A stretch of DNA of 55,186 nucleotides from Acidobacteriota bacterium (GTDB taxonomy: Bacteria > Acidobacteriota > Terriglobia > Terriglobales > Acidobacteriaceae). The position numbers and the translations under genes were made by a program. Under the pieces are notes generated by a model. That model was not told the DNA's origin, made no database searches, and was given only the letters and a program-made list of their open reading frames with translations. Positions 16,854 through 24,842 of the stretch are shown one piece after another (the stretch's first letter is position 1; each line of letters starts with the position of its first letter). Location of the stretch: positions 183,536 to 238,721 of the forward strand of contig QIAB01000036.1 of NCBI GenBank assembly GCA_003225455.1, given 5' to 3'.

Positions 16854-18599
16854 ATGGACAACAAAGCCATCGCCGGCATTCTCTATGAAACTGCCGATCT
16901 GCTCGAAATTGATGGGCAGGATTCTTTTCGTATTCGCTCCTACCGCAATGCAGCCCAGGCCGTCGAAGCGCTGCCGCAGCAAATTTCAGAGCTGATCAGC
17001 GAGCCCAAGAAAATCCTGGAGATTCCCGGCATCGGCAAGGGCATGCTTCTGAACATGCAGGAGATGTTCAAAGAAGGCAAGCTTTCGCTGCACGCTGACC
17101 TGCTGAAAAAATACCGGCCGTCGATGCTCGATCTGCTGAAAGTTCAGGGCCTGGGGCCGAAAACGATCGCGCTGATCTGGAGCGCATACCAGGTCTGCGA
17201 TCTCGAAGGCGTTGAGAAACTGGCGCGCGAGGGAAAGATTCGCATCCTGCCGCGCATGGGCGAAAAGCACGAAGCCAAGCTGCTCAAAGCCATCGAAGAT
17301 TACCGCCGCATTGCCGGACGCTTTCTGCTCGACGCAGCCGAGTGCGAAGCGCAAAAGATTGTCGATCACTTGAAGAATTTTCCCGGCGTGGAGAAAGTTA
17401 CGCCTGCGGGGTCACTGCGCCGTGGCCGCGAAACTGTTGGCGATCTCGATATTCTGGTCACCGGCAAAGCTTGCTGCGACGATGCCGAACGCGACAAGCT
17501 GGTCGAGCACATCATCAAGCTGCCCGGCCTGATGGAGATCATTGCGCGCGGCGAAAATAAAGTCAGTTTCCGGCTGCGCGGAGGCATGCAGGTTGACGTG
17601 CGCCTCTTGCCTCCGGAGTCGTTTGGCGCAGCCATGCAGTATTTCACCGGATCGAAAGGCCACAATGTGGCTCTGCGCCAACGCGCGCTCAAGATGGGCT
17701 ATACGCTCAGCGAGTACAGCCTGGCGCGGCTCGACGATCAAAAAGTCGCAGCGGGAAGAACCGAGCAGGAAATCTACGCCAAGCTCAAGCTCGACTACGT
17801 TCCTCCCGAGCTGCGCGAGAATCAAGGCGAAATCGATGCGGCCGAGAAGCATTCACTGCCGGCGCTGATCTCAGTTGAAGACCTTCAGGGCGACGTCCAC
17901 ATGCACACCGTCGAAACTGACGGCCGCAACACCATTGAAGAAATGGCCGAGGCGGCGAAGGCGCACGGGTACAAGTACATGGCCATCACCGATCATTCTA
18001 AAAATCTGGCGTTTGCCAATGGCCTCGATGATAAGCGTGCCGTCGAGCACATCAAACTTATTCGCAAAACCGCCGAGAAGATCGAGGGCATCAAGATTTT
18101 CGCCGGCATTGAAGTTGACATTCTCGCCGACGGCGCGCTCGACCTCTCCAATTCAGTTCTCGAGCAAATGGACATCGTAATCGCCAGCGTGCATTCGCAT
18201 TTCAATCAGACGCCGCTGGAGATGACTGACCGGCTGCTCAAAGCCGTCGAAAATCCCAACACGTCGGTCATCGGCCATCCCACCGGACGCATTCTTCTTC
18301 GCCGCGACGCTTACAGTTTCGATCTCGACGCGGTGCTGCGCGCCGCCGCGCAGAAGAAAGTAGCGATGGAATTGAACGCCTATCCTGACCGGCTCGATTT
18401 GTGCGATCGTCACCTGCGCCGCGCGAAAGAGTTGGGCGTGAAGATCGTGATCAACACCGACTCCCACCACACTACGCACATGGACAAGATTCGCTACGGA
18501 GTGGTCCAGGCCCGCCGCGCCTGGCTCACAAAAGATGATGTGCTCAACACGCTGCCCGCCCAGAAGTTCGCAGGGGCGATGAAGCATGGGTGGAATTGA
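16854..18599 (+). CDS. polX: Bacterial DNA polymerase X with PHP domain
   Basis: A 581-residue protein starting MDNKAIAGILYETADLLEID at 16854. The order is a helix-hairpin-helix 8-kDa region (RSYRNAAQAVEALP, EIPGIGKGM, KVQGLGPKTI), the family X nucleotidyltransferase core with GSLRRGRETVGDLDILV near residues 183-200 and a third carboxylate in MQVDVRLLP, then a PHP phosphoesterase domain from about residue 345 (GDVHMHTVETDG, ITDHSKNLAFANG, GIEVDILADG, VIASVHSHF, IGHPTGR, INTDSHHT). PolX fills short gaps in base excision repair and the PHP domain gives Mn-dependent 3'-5' exonuclease activity. Length is typical. The upstream open frame is repeat-derived. Confidence 0.95.
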   Translation: MDNKAIAGILYETADLLEIDGQDSFRIRSYRNAAQAVEALPQQISELISEPKKILEIPGIGKGMLLNMQEMFKEGKLSLHADLLKKYRPSMLDLLKVQGLGPKTIALIWSAYQVCDLEGVEKLAREGKIRILPRMGEKHEAKLLKAIEDYRRIAGRFLLDAAECEAQKIVDHLKNFPGVEKVTPAGSLRRGRETVGDLDILVTGKACCDDAERDKLVEHIIKLPGLMEIIARGENKVSFRLRGGMQVDVRLLPPESFGAAMQYFTGSKGHNVALRQRALKMGYTLSEYSLARLDDQKVAAGRTEQEIYAKLKLDYVPPELRENQGEIDAAEKHSLPALISVEDLQGDVHMHTVETDGRNTIEEMAEAAKAHGYKYMAITDHSKNLAFANGLDDKRAVEHIKLIRKTAEKIEGIKIFAGIEVDILADGALDLSNSVLEQMDIVIASVHSHFNQTPLEMTDRLLKAVENPNTSVIGHPTGRILLRRDAYSFDLDAVLRAAAQKKVAMELNAYPDRLDLCDRHLRRAKELGVKIVINTDSHHTTHMDKIRYGVVQARRAWLTKDDVLNTLPAQKFAGAMKHGWN

Positions 18600-19247
18600 G
18601 GAGCCGCATTTGTACTTGTCGTTTCGAGGGGCTTCAGCACGAGGAATCTCCATTTTGCAGGTGCCCCATCCCTTCGCGCTTTTTGCGAAAGGGTGGGGAT
18701 TTTGAATCTGGGTGGCGCAGCGCTTCAGCGCTGCGGTAGGGGCGCCTAGACTGGACGGCTTTAGCCTCTGAGGTTCCCTGCTCTGGCTCACTCCTAGACT
18801 TGTCATTCCGAATCCGCTTTAGCGGTGAGGAATCTGCTTTTTGCGAAACAGTAAAGATTTTTTGAGGAGCGCGGGTGCCCCATCCTTTCGCGCTTTTGCG
18901 AAAGGGTGGGGATTTTGCACGATAACTCTCCCCTTTGTCATCCTGAGAAAGGGGGTCCGTCGCTTTGCGACGGACTCCCAACGAAAGATCTATGCATTTT
19001 TGTTTCGCGCTGGCGTGCCCCGGGTCTCGCCGCTTTTGCGAGACCTGGGACCAAGACCTTCCGCCCGAACAGCTTGAGGCGGCCGGCCTCTGAATCAGCC
19101 GAAGACGAGCGAGGGCGAGTCTGAGCCCTGAGCGCAGCCGAAGGGCGAGTGTCTGTGACGGGTGAACACCGGAGGCGGGATCTGATACTCTCCCAGGTCT
19201 CGCAAAAACGGCGAGAGGTGGAGCACCGGACGCTGCATAATCTGTCT
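18600..19247. repeat. Intergenic cluster of palindromic repeats
   Basis: About 650 bases without a supported gene. Two copies of one element lie at 18660-18704 and 18873-18918, with core CCTTTCGCGCTTTTGCGAAA and GGGTGGGGATTTT. A variant hairpin is at 19012-19050 (GGGTCTCGCCGCTTTTGCGA). A shorter palindrome, CGCAGCGCTTCAGCGCTGCG, is at 18715-18734. The right end (19088-19216) is one arm of the long direct repeat that brackets the DUF4238 gene. The elements have REP-like hairpin form and are probably non-coding. Confidence 0.8.
19088..19216. repeat. Long direct repeat, left copy
   Basis: Two blocks, about 50 bases (19088-19140, core CCGAAGACGAGCGAGGGCGA) and about 59 bases (19153-19211, core GTGACGGGTGAACACCGGAG), recur almost identically and in the same order at 20337-20388 and 20530-20588. 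Confidence 0.85.
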
Positions 19248-20102
19248 GTGAGCAATACGGACTACAACCAGCATTACGTTTCGCAGTTTGTACTGCGTGG
19301 CTTTCACACCGGGAACGAAGGTCAGATTTGGGTCTTTGACAAACTGAAATGCAAGAGTTTTACCGACGCCATCAAGAACGTCGCTTCTGAGCACGGTTTC
19401 TACAATATCGCTGGCTCTGCCGAGATCGATGAAGTCATCCAGAAGACTGAAGATGCGACGGCTCCCATTGTTGAAGAAATTAGGACGCGCAAGAGTCTTA
19501 AGGGCCTAGACGAGCACAAGCGCATTTGGCTCTCCGGATTCACAGCGTTACAACTGGTGCGAACGAAGGGGTACAGCGAACGCGCCCAGGACATGATGCG
19601 CCAGATCACGAATGTGGTCACGCACCTCAGCAGCGGCAAGCTATCGAACAAGATTCGCAAACAGCTGGGACTGAATATACCCGCTTCTGGACACGAAAAG
19701 ACACTCGCAACAATTCTCGGACTGGCCCGATCCGCCGTTGAAGAACTTTTGAAGAAGATGTTGGTATTGTGCCAGAGCGACGGATCATCAGTGTTTTGGA
19801 TTGGCGACAGCCCGGTTCCCTTGCAGAACAGCATTAATCCAAGAGACGGCCTTCGCAGCAATCTGGGCCTGGGTGTCCCGGGTATTGAGGTATATCTACC
19901 GATCAGCAAGGACCTCGTTCTTGCCCATATGTGTCCCTCAATTGCCGTGGTAGCCGCCGCTCTGGACGAAGAGGCACGTGGTATGGGCTTCATTCACGCA
20001 CGCGCTCGACCGTATTTGCAGGCGCTGCATAACGGCACACCAATGGTGTTGGATAGGCAGGAAATTCATGATCAAAATATGCTCCAGCTGGCGTACGCAT
20101 AG
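19248..20102 (+). CDS. DUF4238-like protein
   Basis: A 284-residue protein from the GTG at 19248; the frame is open 33 codons upstream, but that part is translated repeat sequence. It starts MSNTDYNQHYVSQFVLRGFH, which matches the HHYVPQFYLRRF-like opening of DUF4238 proteins, followed by QIWVFDKLKCKSFTDAIKNV. A predicted helical middle (residues 90-170) and the late motifs FWIGDSPVPLQNSIN and VYLPISKDLVLAHMCPS also fit that family. The biochemical function is unknown; such proteins are often in accessory regions. No signal peptide or TM segment is seen. It stands alone between two copies of a long direct repeat, as if carried as a cassette. Confidence 0.8.
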   Translation: MSNTDYNQHYVSQFVLRGFHTGNEGQIWVFDKLKCKSFTDAIKNVASEHGFYNIAGSAEIDEVIQKTEDATAPIVEEIRTRKSLKGLDEHKRIWLSGFTALQLVRTKGYSERAQDMMRQITNVVTHLSSGKLSNKIRKQLGLNIPASGHEKTLATILGLARSAVEELLKKMLVLCQSDGSSVFWIGDSPVPLQNSINPRDGLRSNLGLGVPGIEVYLPISKDLVLAHMCPSIAVVAAALDEEARGMGFIHARARPYLQALHNGTPMVLDRQEIHDQNMLQLAYA

Positions 20103-20632
20103 CGTTTCGTGTATTCGCCAATGAATAATTTCCAGGACGCTCTAAAGATTCTGGAGGAAAATCCTAGATTCAAAACCGGGCCTAGGATGGGAATGGCCTC
20201 GCCAATGTCTCAAGACCCGACCTCTTAATCGTGCTCTGTCCTTTACGAATCGGTACCTACTTTTCACATCATCTACACTCTCCCGCACCATTCCGCCTGG
20301 TAATCAAGTGCCCCGTTCTGAGGCGCCTGCGCGGCGTCTGAATCAGCCGAAGACGAGCGAGGGCGAGTCTGAGCCCTGAGCGCAGTCGGAGGCACGCGCT
20401 GAAATGCTGAGCTTGTCGAACGGATCCCGAGCCCACCCGAGGGATTTGACAAAATGCAGATCGCCGACGCCAGGAATCGCGGCAGGTCGCGAGGCATGGC
20501 GAAATCGCAGGAATCTAGAAGCGGGGTCCCTGTGACGGGTGAACACGGGAGGTGGGACCTGATACTCTCCCAGGTGTCGCAAAAACGGTAAGACCTGGGT
20601 ACCCCGGCAGAAAACCGATTCGGGACAATTTT
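20103..20632. repeat. Intergenic region with the right direct-repeat copy
   Basis: No gene is supported here. It holds the right copies of the two direct-repeat blocks (20337-20388 and 20530-20588), separated by about 140 bases that the left copy lacks, including GCTGAGCTTGTCGAACGGAT near 20407. A partial GCAAAAACGG hairpin arm is at 20579-20588. Confidence 0.75.
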
Positions 20633-21148
20633 CTATCCTGCTTGTTTCGTTTCCGCGGACCACCATACCCCCACGGAAACGAACCACGCTAGAAATAGGG
20701 CTATGAGTGACGTGCTGCCGGACGATGGGCAAAAGAGCAGAACCAAGGCGGTGCCGACAGGTAAGAGAAACAAGAAGTCATTCCTGGTTGGATAGCTACC
20801 ACCCATTCCCAAGCCAGCTAATAATTTCAGCAGGAAGAACACGGCAAAACTGATGAGAAACCAGTCTGGCCTAGTGGGGAACGCCACTTGAGCGACATAC
20901 CACGTAAACACGATCGTCATTTCAACGATCAGTCCGCGGGCCGTTAGTCTACTCGTCAAATTAGGAACCACCTTTGTGTGGTACAGGTAAAAGTCTTCAA
21001 GGAATACCGCAATAAGAAACCAAACACCCCAGAACTCCACGCTACGTACATGGAGATGACTCGGGTCAATCCGGACTATGGTGGCACCAACGGCGACTGC
21101 GTACATGAAATCCACGAATAGCGAACGTGGCATAGCATCGTCCGGCAT
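20633..21148 (-). CDS. Six-TM membrane protein of unknown family
   Basis: A 171-residue hydrophobic protein; AAGAGG lies eight bases before the ATG at 21148. I see about six membrane segments, near residues 12-28, 37-56, 69-89, 95-113, 122-141 and 146-164, with short charged loops. EDFYLYHTKVVPN follows the second segment. I do not recognise the family. It is divergent from the TGT-like gene, with about 100 bases between them, so the two could share a regulatory region. Its codon choice, like that of the next two genes, looks more A+T-rich than the flanking chromosome, consistent with acquisition; this was judged by eye, not computed. Confidence 0.7.
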   Translation of the reverse strand: MPDDAMPRSLFVDFMYAVAVGATIVRIDPSHLHVRSVEFWGVWFLIAVFLEDFYLYHTKVVPNLTSRLTARGLIVEMTIVFTWYVAQVAFPTRPDWFLISFAVFFLLKLLAGLGMGGSYPTRNDFLFLLPVGTALVLLFCPSSGSTSLIALFLAWFVSVGVWWSAETKQAG

Positions 21149-21250
21149 ATCTCAAACCTCTTGGGCCCAATGGAGCACCCTCCATGGCGTCGGCGAGTGG
21201 TTCAGAAATGCTCGAAATATCGCAATATTATCCTTATACTCGTTGCCGCA

Positions 21251-22291
21251 GTGAAATTCTTCGCATCGCTGACCATAAATCGGTGCCATGTTATCAAACT
21301 GTGTTCTCTCTGGGGACAGGCAACCGGAAGGCCATTTCCGTTCTCACACGTGCTCGTCTCACCGCTCGTGTTACGGAATGGGATTCTGCCGGTGCTGTAC
21401 AAATACCGGCGTCACTGCACAGTAATGTTTGACTCTGGAGGATTCCATATCCAGCAGAAGGTACTCCGGATGCAGCACGCATCCGAGCAACTGGCGACCT
21501 TTTATTGCACTCACGACTGGGCAGATATCTATGTGTTACCCGACTACCCGCTGACTTCTACTGACAGCGTTCGACAAATCGCATATAAGCTGCGAGTTAC
21601 CGCTCGTGGGTACCTCAGTTTCGCATCGCGACTACCACCTGCGTTCTCTTCCAAATTGCTGCCCGTTGTGCACGGTCTCACGAGCCGACAGGTAAAGAGA
21701 TCAGTCACGGAAGCCCTCAAATTACGGCCACGCCGACTGGGATTTGGGAGCTTCGGCACGAGCGGCGCCCGTTCTGCAGTAAACTTCCTTACGAGCGACA
21801 GCATTTCCATGTTGTCGGTTTTTGCTGGCCTTTGTGTGACAAACCGCGTCACCTCCCATGTTTTTGGCGTGGGCGGACCCGCGTCGATCTGCGTGTTGCG
21901 ATACATTCCGGTCGATTCTTTCGACACTGCGGGTTGGATACGTGCGGCTGCATATGGACATGTGTACGTCCCCTTCTTGGGAGCTGTGAACGTTACCGGA
22001 AAGAGCGCTTCACATAGATACATGTCTCGGCGGGAATTCAGGCGCGTACTCGGGTACACAGGGCACTGTTGTCCATTCTGCGACGACGACGCCCTTTTGC
22101 GGGAATCGTGGCACTATCGGGCTCTGCACAACTTCGCTGTTTTATTCGAATTGAATCATCGCTTGTCCAAAATGCGCGCTACGGACGCTCTAAAGCAATT
22201 GAGCTCTATAAACCGACGCTATGGCGGATACTTGGCGACGGTCTTGGACGAAAAAAGGTTCGCAGTCAGGCGAGCCATGACAAAAACCTAG
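21251..22291 (+). CDS. Stand-alone tRNA-guanine transglycosylase-like enzyme (DpdA/ArcTGT-like)
   Basis: A 346-residue protein if started at the GTG at 21251 (MKFFASLTINRC); TTG 21161 and ATG 21170 would add up to 30 residues. No Shine-Dalgarno is seen, but TATACT at 21235-21240 could drive a nearly leaderless transcript. TGT fold marks: MFDSGGFHIQQ (Asp61), VLPDYP (Asp98), VVHGLT in the VVQG position (Gln to His), LGFGSFG, HVFGVGGP and VDSFDTAGW, where Asp225 aligns with the nucleophile of archaeal TGT (DLFDSA). The zinc site is HCCPFC plus His293 in ALHNFAVLFE, with His where the first Cys is expected. TGTs exchange guanine for 7-deazaguanines in tRNA; DpdA homologues do so in DNA. Substrate here is unknown. 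Confidence 0.82.
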   Translation: MKFFASLTINRCHVIKLCSLWGQATGRPFPFSHVLVSPLVLRNGILPVLYKYRRHCTVMFDSGGFHIQQKVLRMQHASEQLATFYCTHDWADIYVLPDYPLTSTDSVRQIAYKLRVTARGYLSFASRLPPAFSSKLLPVVHGLTSRQVKRSVTEALKLRPRRLGFGSFGTSGARSAVNFLTSDSISMLSVFAGLCVTNRVTSHVFGVGGPASICVLRYIPVDSFDTAGWIRAAAYGHVYVPFLGAVNVTGKSASHRYMSRREFRRVLGYTGHCCPFCDDDALLRESWHYRALHNFAVLFELNHRLSKMRATDALKQLSSINRRYGGYLATVLDEKRFAVRRAMTKT

Positions 22292-22976
22292 GCCGACCTT
22301 CGAACCAGTGTGGGTAGATAGGGTAGCAACCGACCCGGACGATCACCCTCACGCTCGTGGGGTACGCATAAAAATGAACTATTTGGCTGCCGGGTAACCC
22401 CGCAGTGATCTCGGGAAGCAACTCCTTCCTAACCCACTCGCGCGCTCCCTTGCCTCTGTAAGACTGGGGAGTGGGTTTGCTGCCGCGTCGATTTAATCCT
22501 CGATAAACTTGATAAATTTCTCCAGTTGTAAAACAGATGACGCCACTTTGCACAAGCGCTGACGCGACAGGCAAGAGATCCAGGCAGTCTCCGAACGGAT
22601 CCAGGTCTAGGAAATCGAATGATAATTTGGCACGTACTGCGGCCTCCAGGAACTCCTGGGCGGTCGCGTGCACAATTTTGATCGTGCAGAGCGGCTGACG
22701 AATATTCCGTAGATTTTTCCGCAGCAGCGTCAGCGCGTTTTGGCGACGCTCAACTAGAAAAAGAGTTCTGCTGCAGCGTGCCCAAAGAAAAGCACTGACG
22801 CCAACACCTGCAAATGCATCCACGCCACATACAAAACTACAACGATCAGAAATTATCTGGTTACAAATACGCTTTTCAATGGCAGCGACATCTGCGTCCG
22901 GAGCGGATTGATCATCCAAACAAAGAAATTTCTTGCCGCAGAAAATCCGATTCGTAGCTTTCAATACCGACGGCAC
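22266..22976 (-). CDS. Trm1-like class I SAM methyltransferase
   Basis: A 236-residue protein with a GTG start; GGGCAGG lies just upstream. Motif I is GVDAFAGVGVSAF (residues 51-63) and motif IV is FDFLDLDPFGDCLDLL (residues 120-135). The D-x-DPFG form, followed by SGVICFTTGE, is like that of Trm1 tRNA guanosine-N2 methyltransferases, although the protein is much shorter and lacks the Trm1 C-terminal domain. A TcmP-like methyltransferase is another possibility because those also use DPFG. It overlaps the convergent TGT-like gene by 26 bases, an unusually tight arrangement for unrelated genes. The methylated substrate is unknown; nucleic acid is the likeliest. Confidence 0.72.
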   Translation of the reverse strand: MPSVLKATNRIFCGKKFLCLDDQSAPDADVAAIEKRICNQIISDRCSFVCGVDAFAGVGVSAFLWARCSRTLFLVERRQNALTLLRKNLRNIRQPLCTIKIVHATAQEFLEAAVRAKLSFDFLDLDPFGDCLDLLPVASALVQSGVICFTTGEIYQVYRGLNRRGSKPTPQSYRGKGAREWVRKELLPEITAGLPGSQIVHFYAYPTSVRVIVRVGCYPIYPHWFEGRPRFLSWLA

Positions 22977-23341
22977 AGTCCTGCCCGCTATCTCTCTCTA
23001 TAATTTAAAAAAAGGCCAAACAATTTGCTCGGCCCGTACCGGCGTCGGGACGTTTGAGGGGCCGAACGCCTCGTGGTTCGCCTCCGTCTAGTTTTTTACG
23101 CCAATCGGCAACCCGAACCTATGCCGCCGTAGACCGCCTGACCCCATTATTTCCTTGACCTCACTTCCCTACCTGCGCGATAAGAAATAGATAGCCCAAG
23201 CGCAATGTTCACGTCTTTTCATAACTCCTTTGTTTCAAAGATTTTACCTGTAACCCTTTTTAATCCAAGATTTTGCAGAAAATTTTCCCCTCTATCCTGC
23301 TGATTGCAATAGATCACCGGGGGAGGGGTGGAGCACTCATC
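22977..23341. other. Intergenic, no gene seen
   Basis: About 365 bases. An A+T-rich stretch at 22998-23017 (TATAATTTAAAAAAAGGCC) could hold the promoter of the minus-strand methyltransferase. The rest shows no ORF, tRNA or clear hairpin; it marks the right edge of the atypical island. Confidence 0.5.
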
Positions 23342-24079
23342 GTGGCCTTTTACCAATATCGCATTCCTCGCTGTCAGCACCTCAAGACCAACGGTACGCA
23401 GTGCGGCTCCCCAGCGCTGCGCAACGGCGAATACTGCTATTTCCACCGCCGCTGGCGGATGACCAGCGTTGACCTGTCCCAGTCCGTTCATCACGTCACA
23501 CCCATGTTCGATTTGCCCGTGCTCGAGGACGCAGACTCCATCCAGATCACGCTCGGGCAAATCATGCGCATGATCGTCTGCCGCCAGGTGGACAGCAAAT
23601 CCGCCGGCCTGCTGCTCTATGCCCTGCAGATCGCTTCGGCGAACCTGCGTCGCACACGCTTTGAGCCTTATCACCGGTACGTCCACGTGGATCTCGACCG
23701 CGTCGCCAAAACCAATCTTGGTGACGACGCCTGGTCCCCCTCCGACTTCGCCAATGTGGCGCGGACGCCCTCGTCCGCCGAAGAGTCTTGTGGAGGGCGG
23801 GCGTCCTCGCCCGCCGAAGAGTCTCGTGTGGCGCGGACACTCTTGTCCGCGAACGAATCTTCGCCGGACAAAACATTTCCTGTGGCAGAACTGCCCTCGT
23901 CCGCGAGCGAACCTTCACCCACCTCTTCCCTTCCCTCCGATGCCCAGCACCGCGAGCTGCAAAAAGCACAGGGCGCTATGACTGGCGCTCTAAAGGGCGA
24001 TTGGCGCGATCTAAAAACACTCTTTGAGTTCACCGGAATCTATCCTGCCAAAGACACCGCGCTTACCGAAGACTCGTGA
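23342..24079 (+). CDS. Hypothetical protein with CxxC-type N-terminus and in-frame palindromic repeats
   Basis: A 245-residue protein from the GTG at 23342, with GGAG eight bases upstream. The N-terminus reads RCQHLKTNGTQCGSPALRNG and then YCYFHRR, a Cys/His-rich possible metal site. A helical region follows (MFDLPVLEDADSIQITLGQI through LLLYALQIASANLRR). Bases 23757-23913 carry four copies of a 30-36-base unit with palindromic cores, read as VARTPSSAEES, GGRASSPAEES, VARTLLSANES and VAELPSSASEP. The C-terminus is ordinary sequence (LKGDWRDLKTLFEFTGIYPA). I do not know its function. The repeat insertions kept the frame, so the region is probably a disordered linker. Confidence 0.75.
   Translation: MAFYQYRIPRCQHLKTNGTQCGSPALRNGEYCYFHRRWRMTSVDLSQSVHHVTPMFDLPVLEDADSIQITLGQIMRMIVCRQVDSKSAGLLLYALQIASANLRRTRFEPYHRYVHVDLDRVAKTNLGDDAWSPSDFANVARTPSSAEESCGGRASSPAEESRVARTLLSANESSPDKTFPVAELPSSASEPSPTSSLPSDAQHRELQKAQGAMTGALKGDWRDLKTLFEFTGIYPAKDTALTEDS
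23757..23913 (+). repeat. Four in-frame palindromic repeat units
   Basis: Units begin near 23757, 23786, 23826 and 23878, each with a hairpin core such as GCGGACGCCCTCGTCCGC, GGCGGGCGTCCTCGCCCGCC or GCGGACACTCTTGTCCGC. They are related to the intergenic palindrome at 9105-9132. Confidence 0.75.
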
Positions 24080-24153
24080 CACACGCGCTCATCCCTTGAA
24101 ACATTCGGCCATCTTTCTCGCGCCGCATTACAATCAGAACAGCCGAGGACGAT

Positions 24154-24756
24154 ATGGCTGACGAAACTCCTGCCACTCCGCCTGCTACTCCTGCGCCGCC
24201 GGAGCAGGGCGCTGCGCCTGAGCAGCCTACCCCGTTTGATATCGGGGAGGAATTTGGCACAGCAAAACGCAATTTGCCGCCGGCCAAGATCGTGGCAATT
24301 GTGCTGGCGGTGGCGGCGGTGGTCGTGGCTGTTTTTGCTTTTGTGCAGCGCGCCAAGCCGCAGGGCGGGGGATCGATTGACAACATCTCGGCGGTGGAAA
24401 TTCCCAATCAGAATGCGGTGCTGGTCGCGGTGAATGTCACGATTCGCAATTCACCCGAGCGGCCGCTTTGGATTCACACCATCAAGGCAACTCTGAAGAC
24501 TGACAGCGGCGAGTTCAGCGATGATGCGGCTTCGTCCTCTGATTTCGCGCGATATTTTCAGGCGTTTCCCGCGCTCAAAGAGCACGCGCTCGGCAGCGCG
24601 CTCGTCCCAGAGCAGAAAATAGGGCCCGGCGCGCTGGCTCAAGGGACAGTGGTGGTGAGCTTTCCCGTAACGCAGGATGCTTTTGATAAACGAAAATCAC
24701 TTAGCGTCGTGATTCAGCCGTATGACCAGGCAGTTCCCGTCGTGCTGACCAAGTGA
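24154..24756 (+). CDS. Single-pass membrane protein with extracytoplasmic domain
   Basis: A 200-residue protein. The N-terminus is Pro/Ala-rich and unstructured (residues 1-30). One membrane segment lies at about 44-64 (IVAIVLAVAAVVVAVFAFVQ). The C-terminal 130 residues look like a beta-sandwich: VLVAVNVTIRNSPERPLWIH, TLKTDSGEFSDDAASSSDF, GTVVVSFPVTQDAFDKRKSL. This resembles FxLYD or DUF4352-like domains found in exported bacterial proteins, but I cannot assign a named family. The gene lies 74 bases after the repeat-containing hypothetical gene and may share its transcript. Function unknown. Confidence 0.75.
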   Translation: MADETPATPPATPAPPEQGAAPEQPTPFDIGEEFGTAKRNLPPAKIVAIVLAVAAVVVAVFAFVQRAKPQGGGSIDNISAVEIPNQNAVLVAVNVTIRNSPERPLWIHTIKATLKTDSGEFSDDAASSSDFARYFQAFPALKEHALGSALVPEQKIGPGALAQGTVVVSFPVTQDAFDKRKSLSVVIQPYDQAVPVVLTK

Positions 24757-24766
24757 TAAGAACTAA

Positions 24767-24838
24767 TTAACCACTAAGAACACGAAGGATCACGAAGGAA
24801 GATTCTTAACCACTAAGAACACGAGGATCACGAAGGAA
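24767..24838. repeat. Tandem pair of CACGAAGG-type repeats
   Basis: Two adjacent copies (24767-24800 and 24806-24838) with core TTAACCACTAAGAACACGA, four bases before the stop of the convergent DUF421 gene. Confidence 0.85.
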
Positions 24839-24842
24839 AAGC

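Noticed and set aside
18600-19250. CRISPR array
   Set aside because: Repeats are few, unevenly spaced and palindromic, with no uniform spacers and no cas genes.
20633-23341. A complete Dpd 7-deazaguanine DNA-modification cluster
   Set aside because: Only a TGT-like gene is present; no other Dpd proteins or preQ0 biosynthesis genes are seen in the window.
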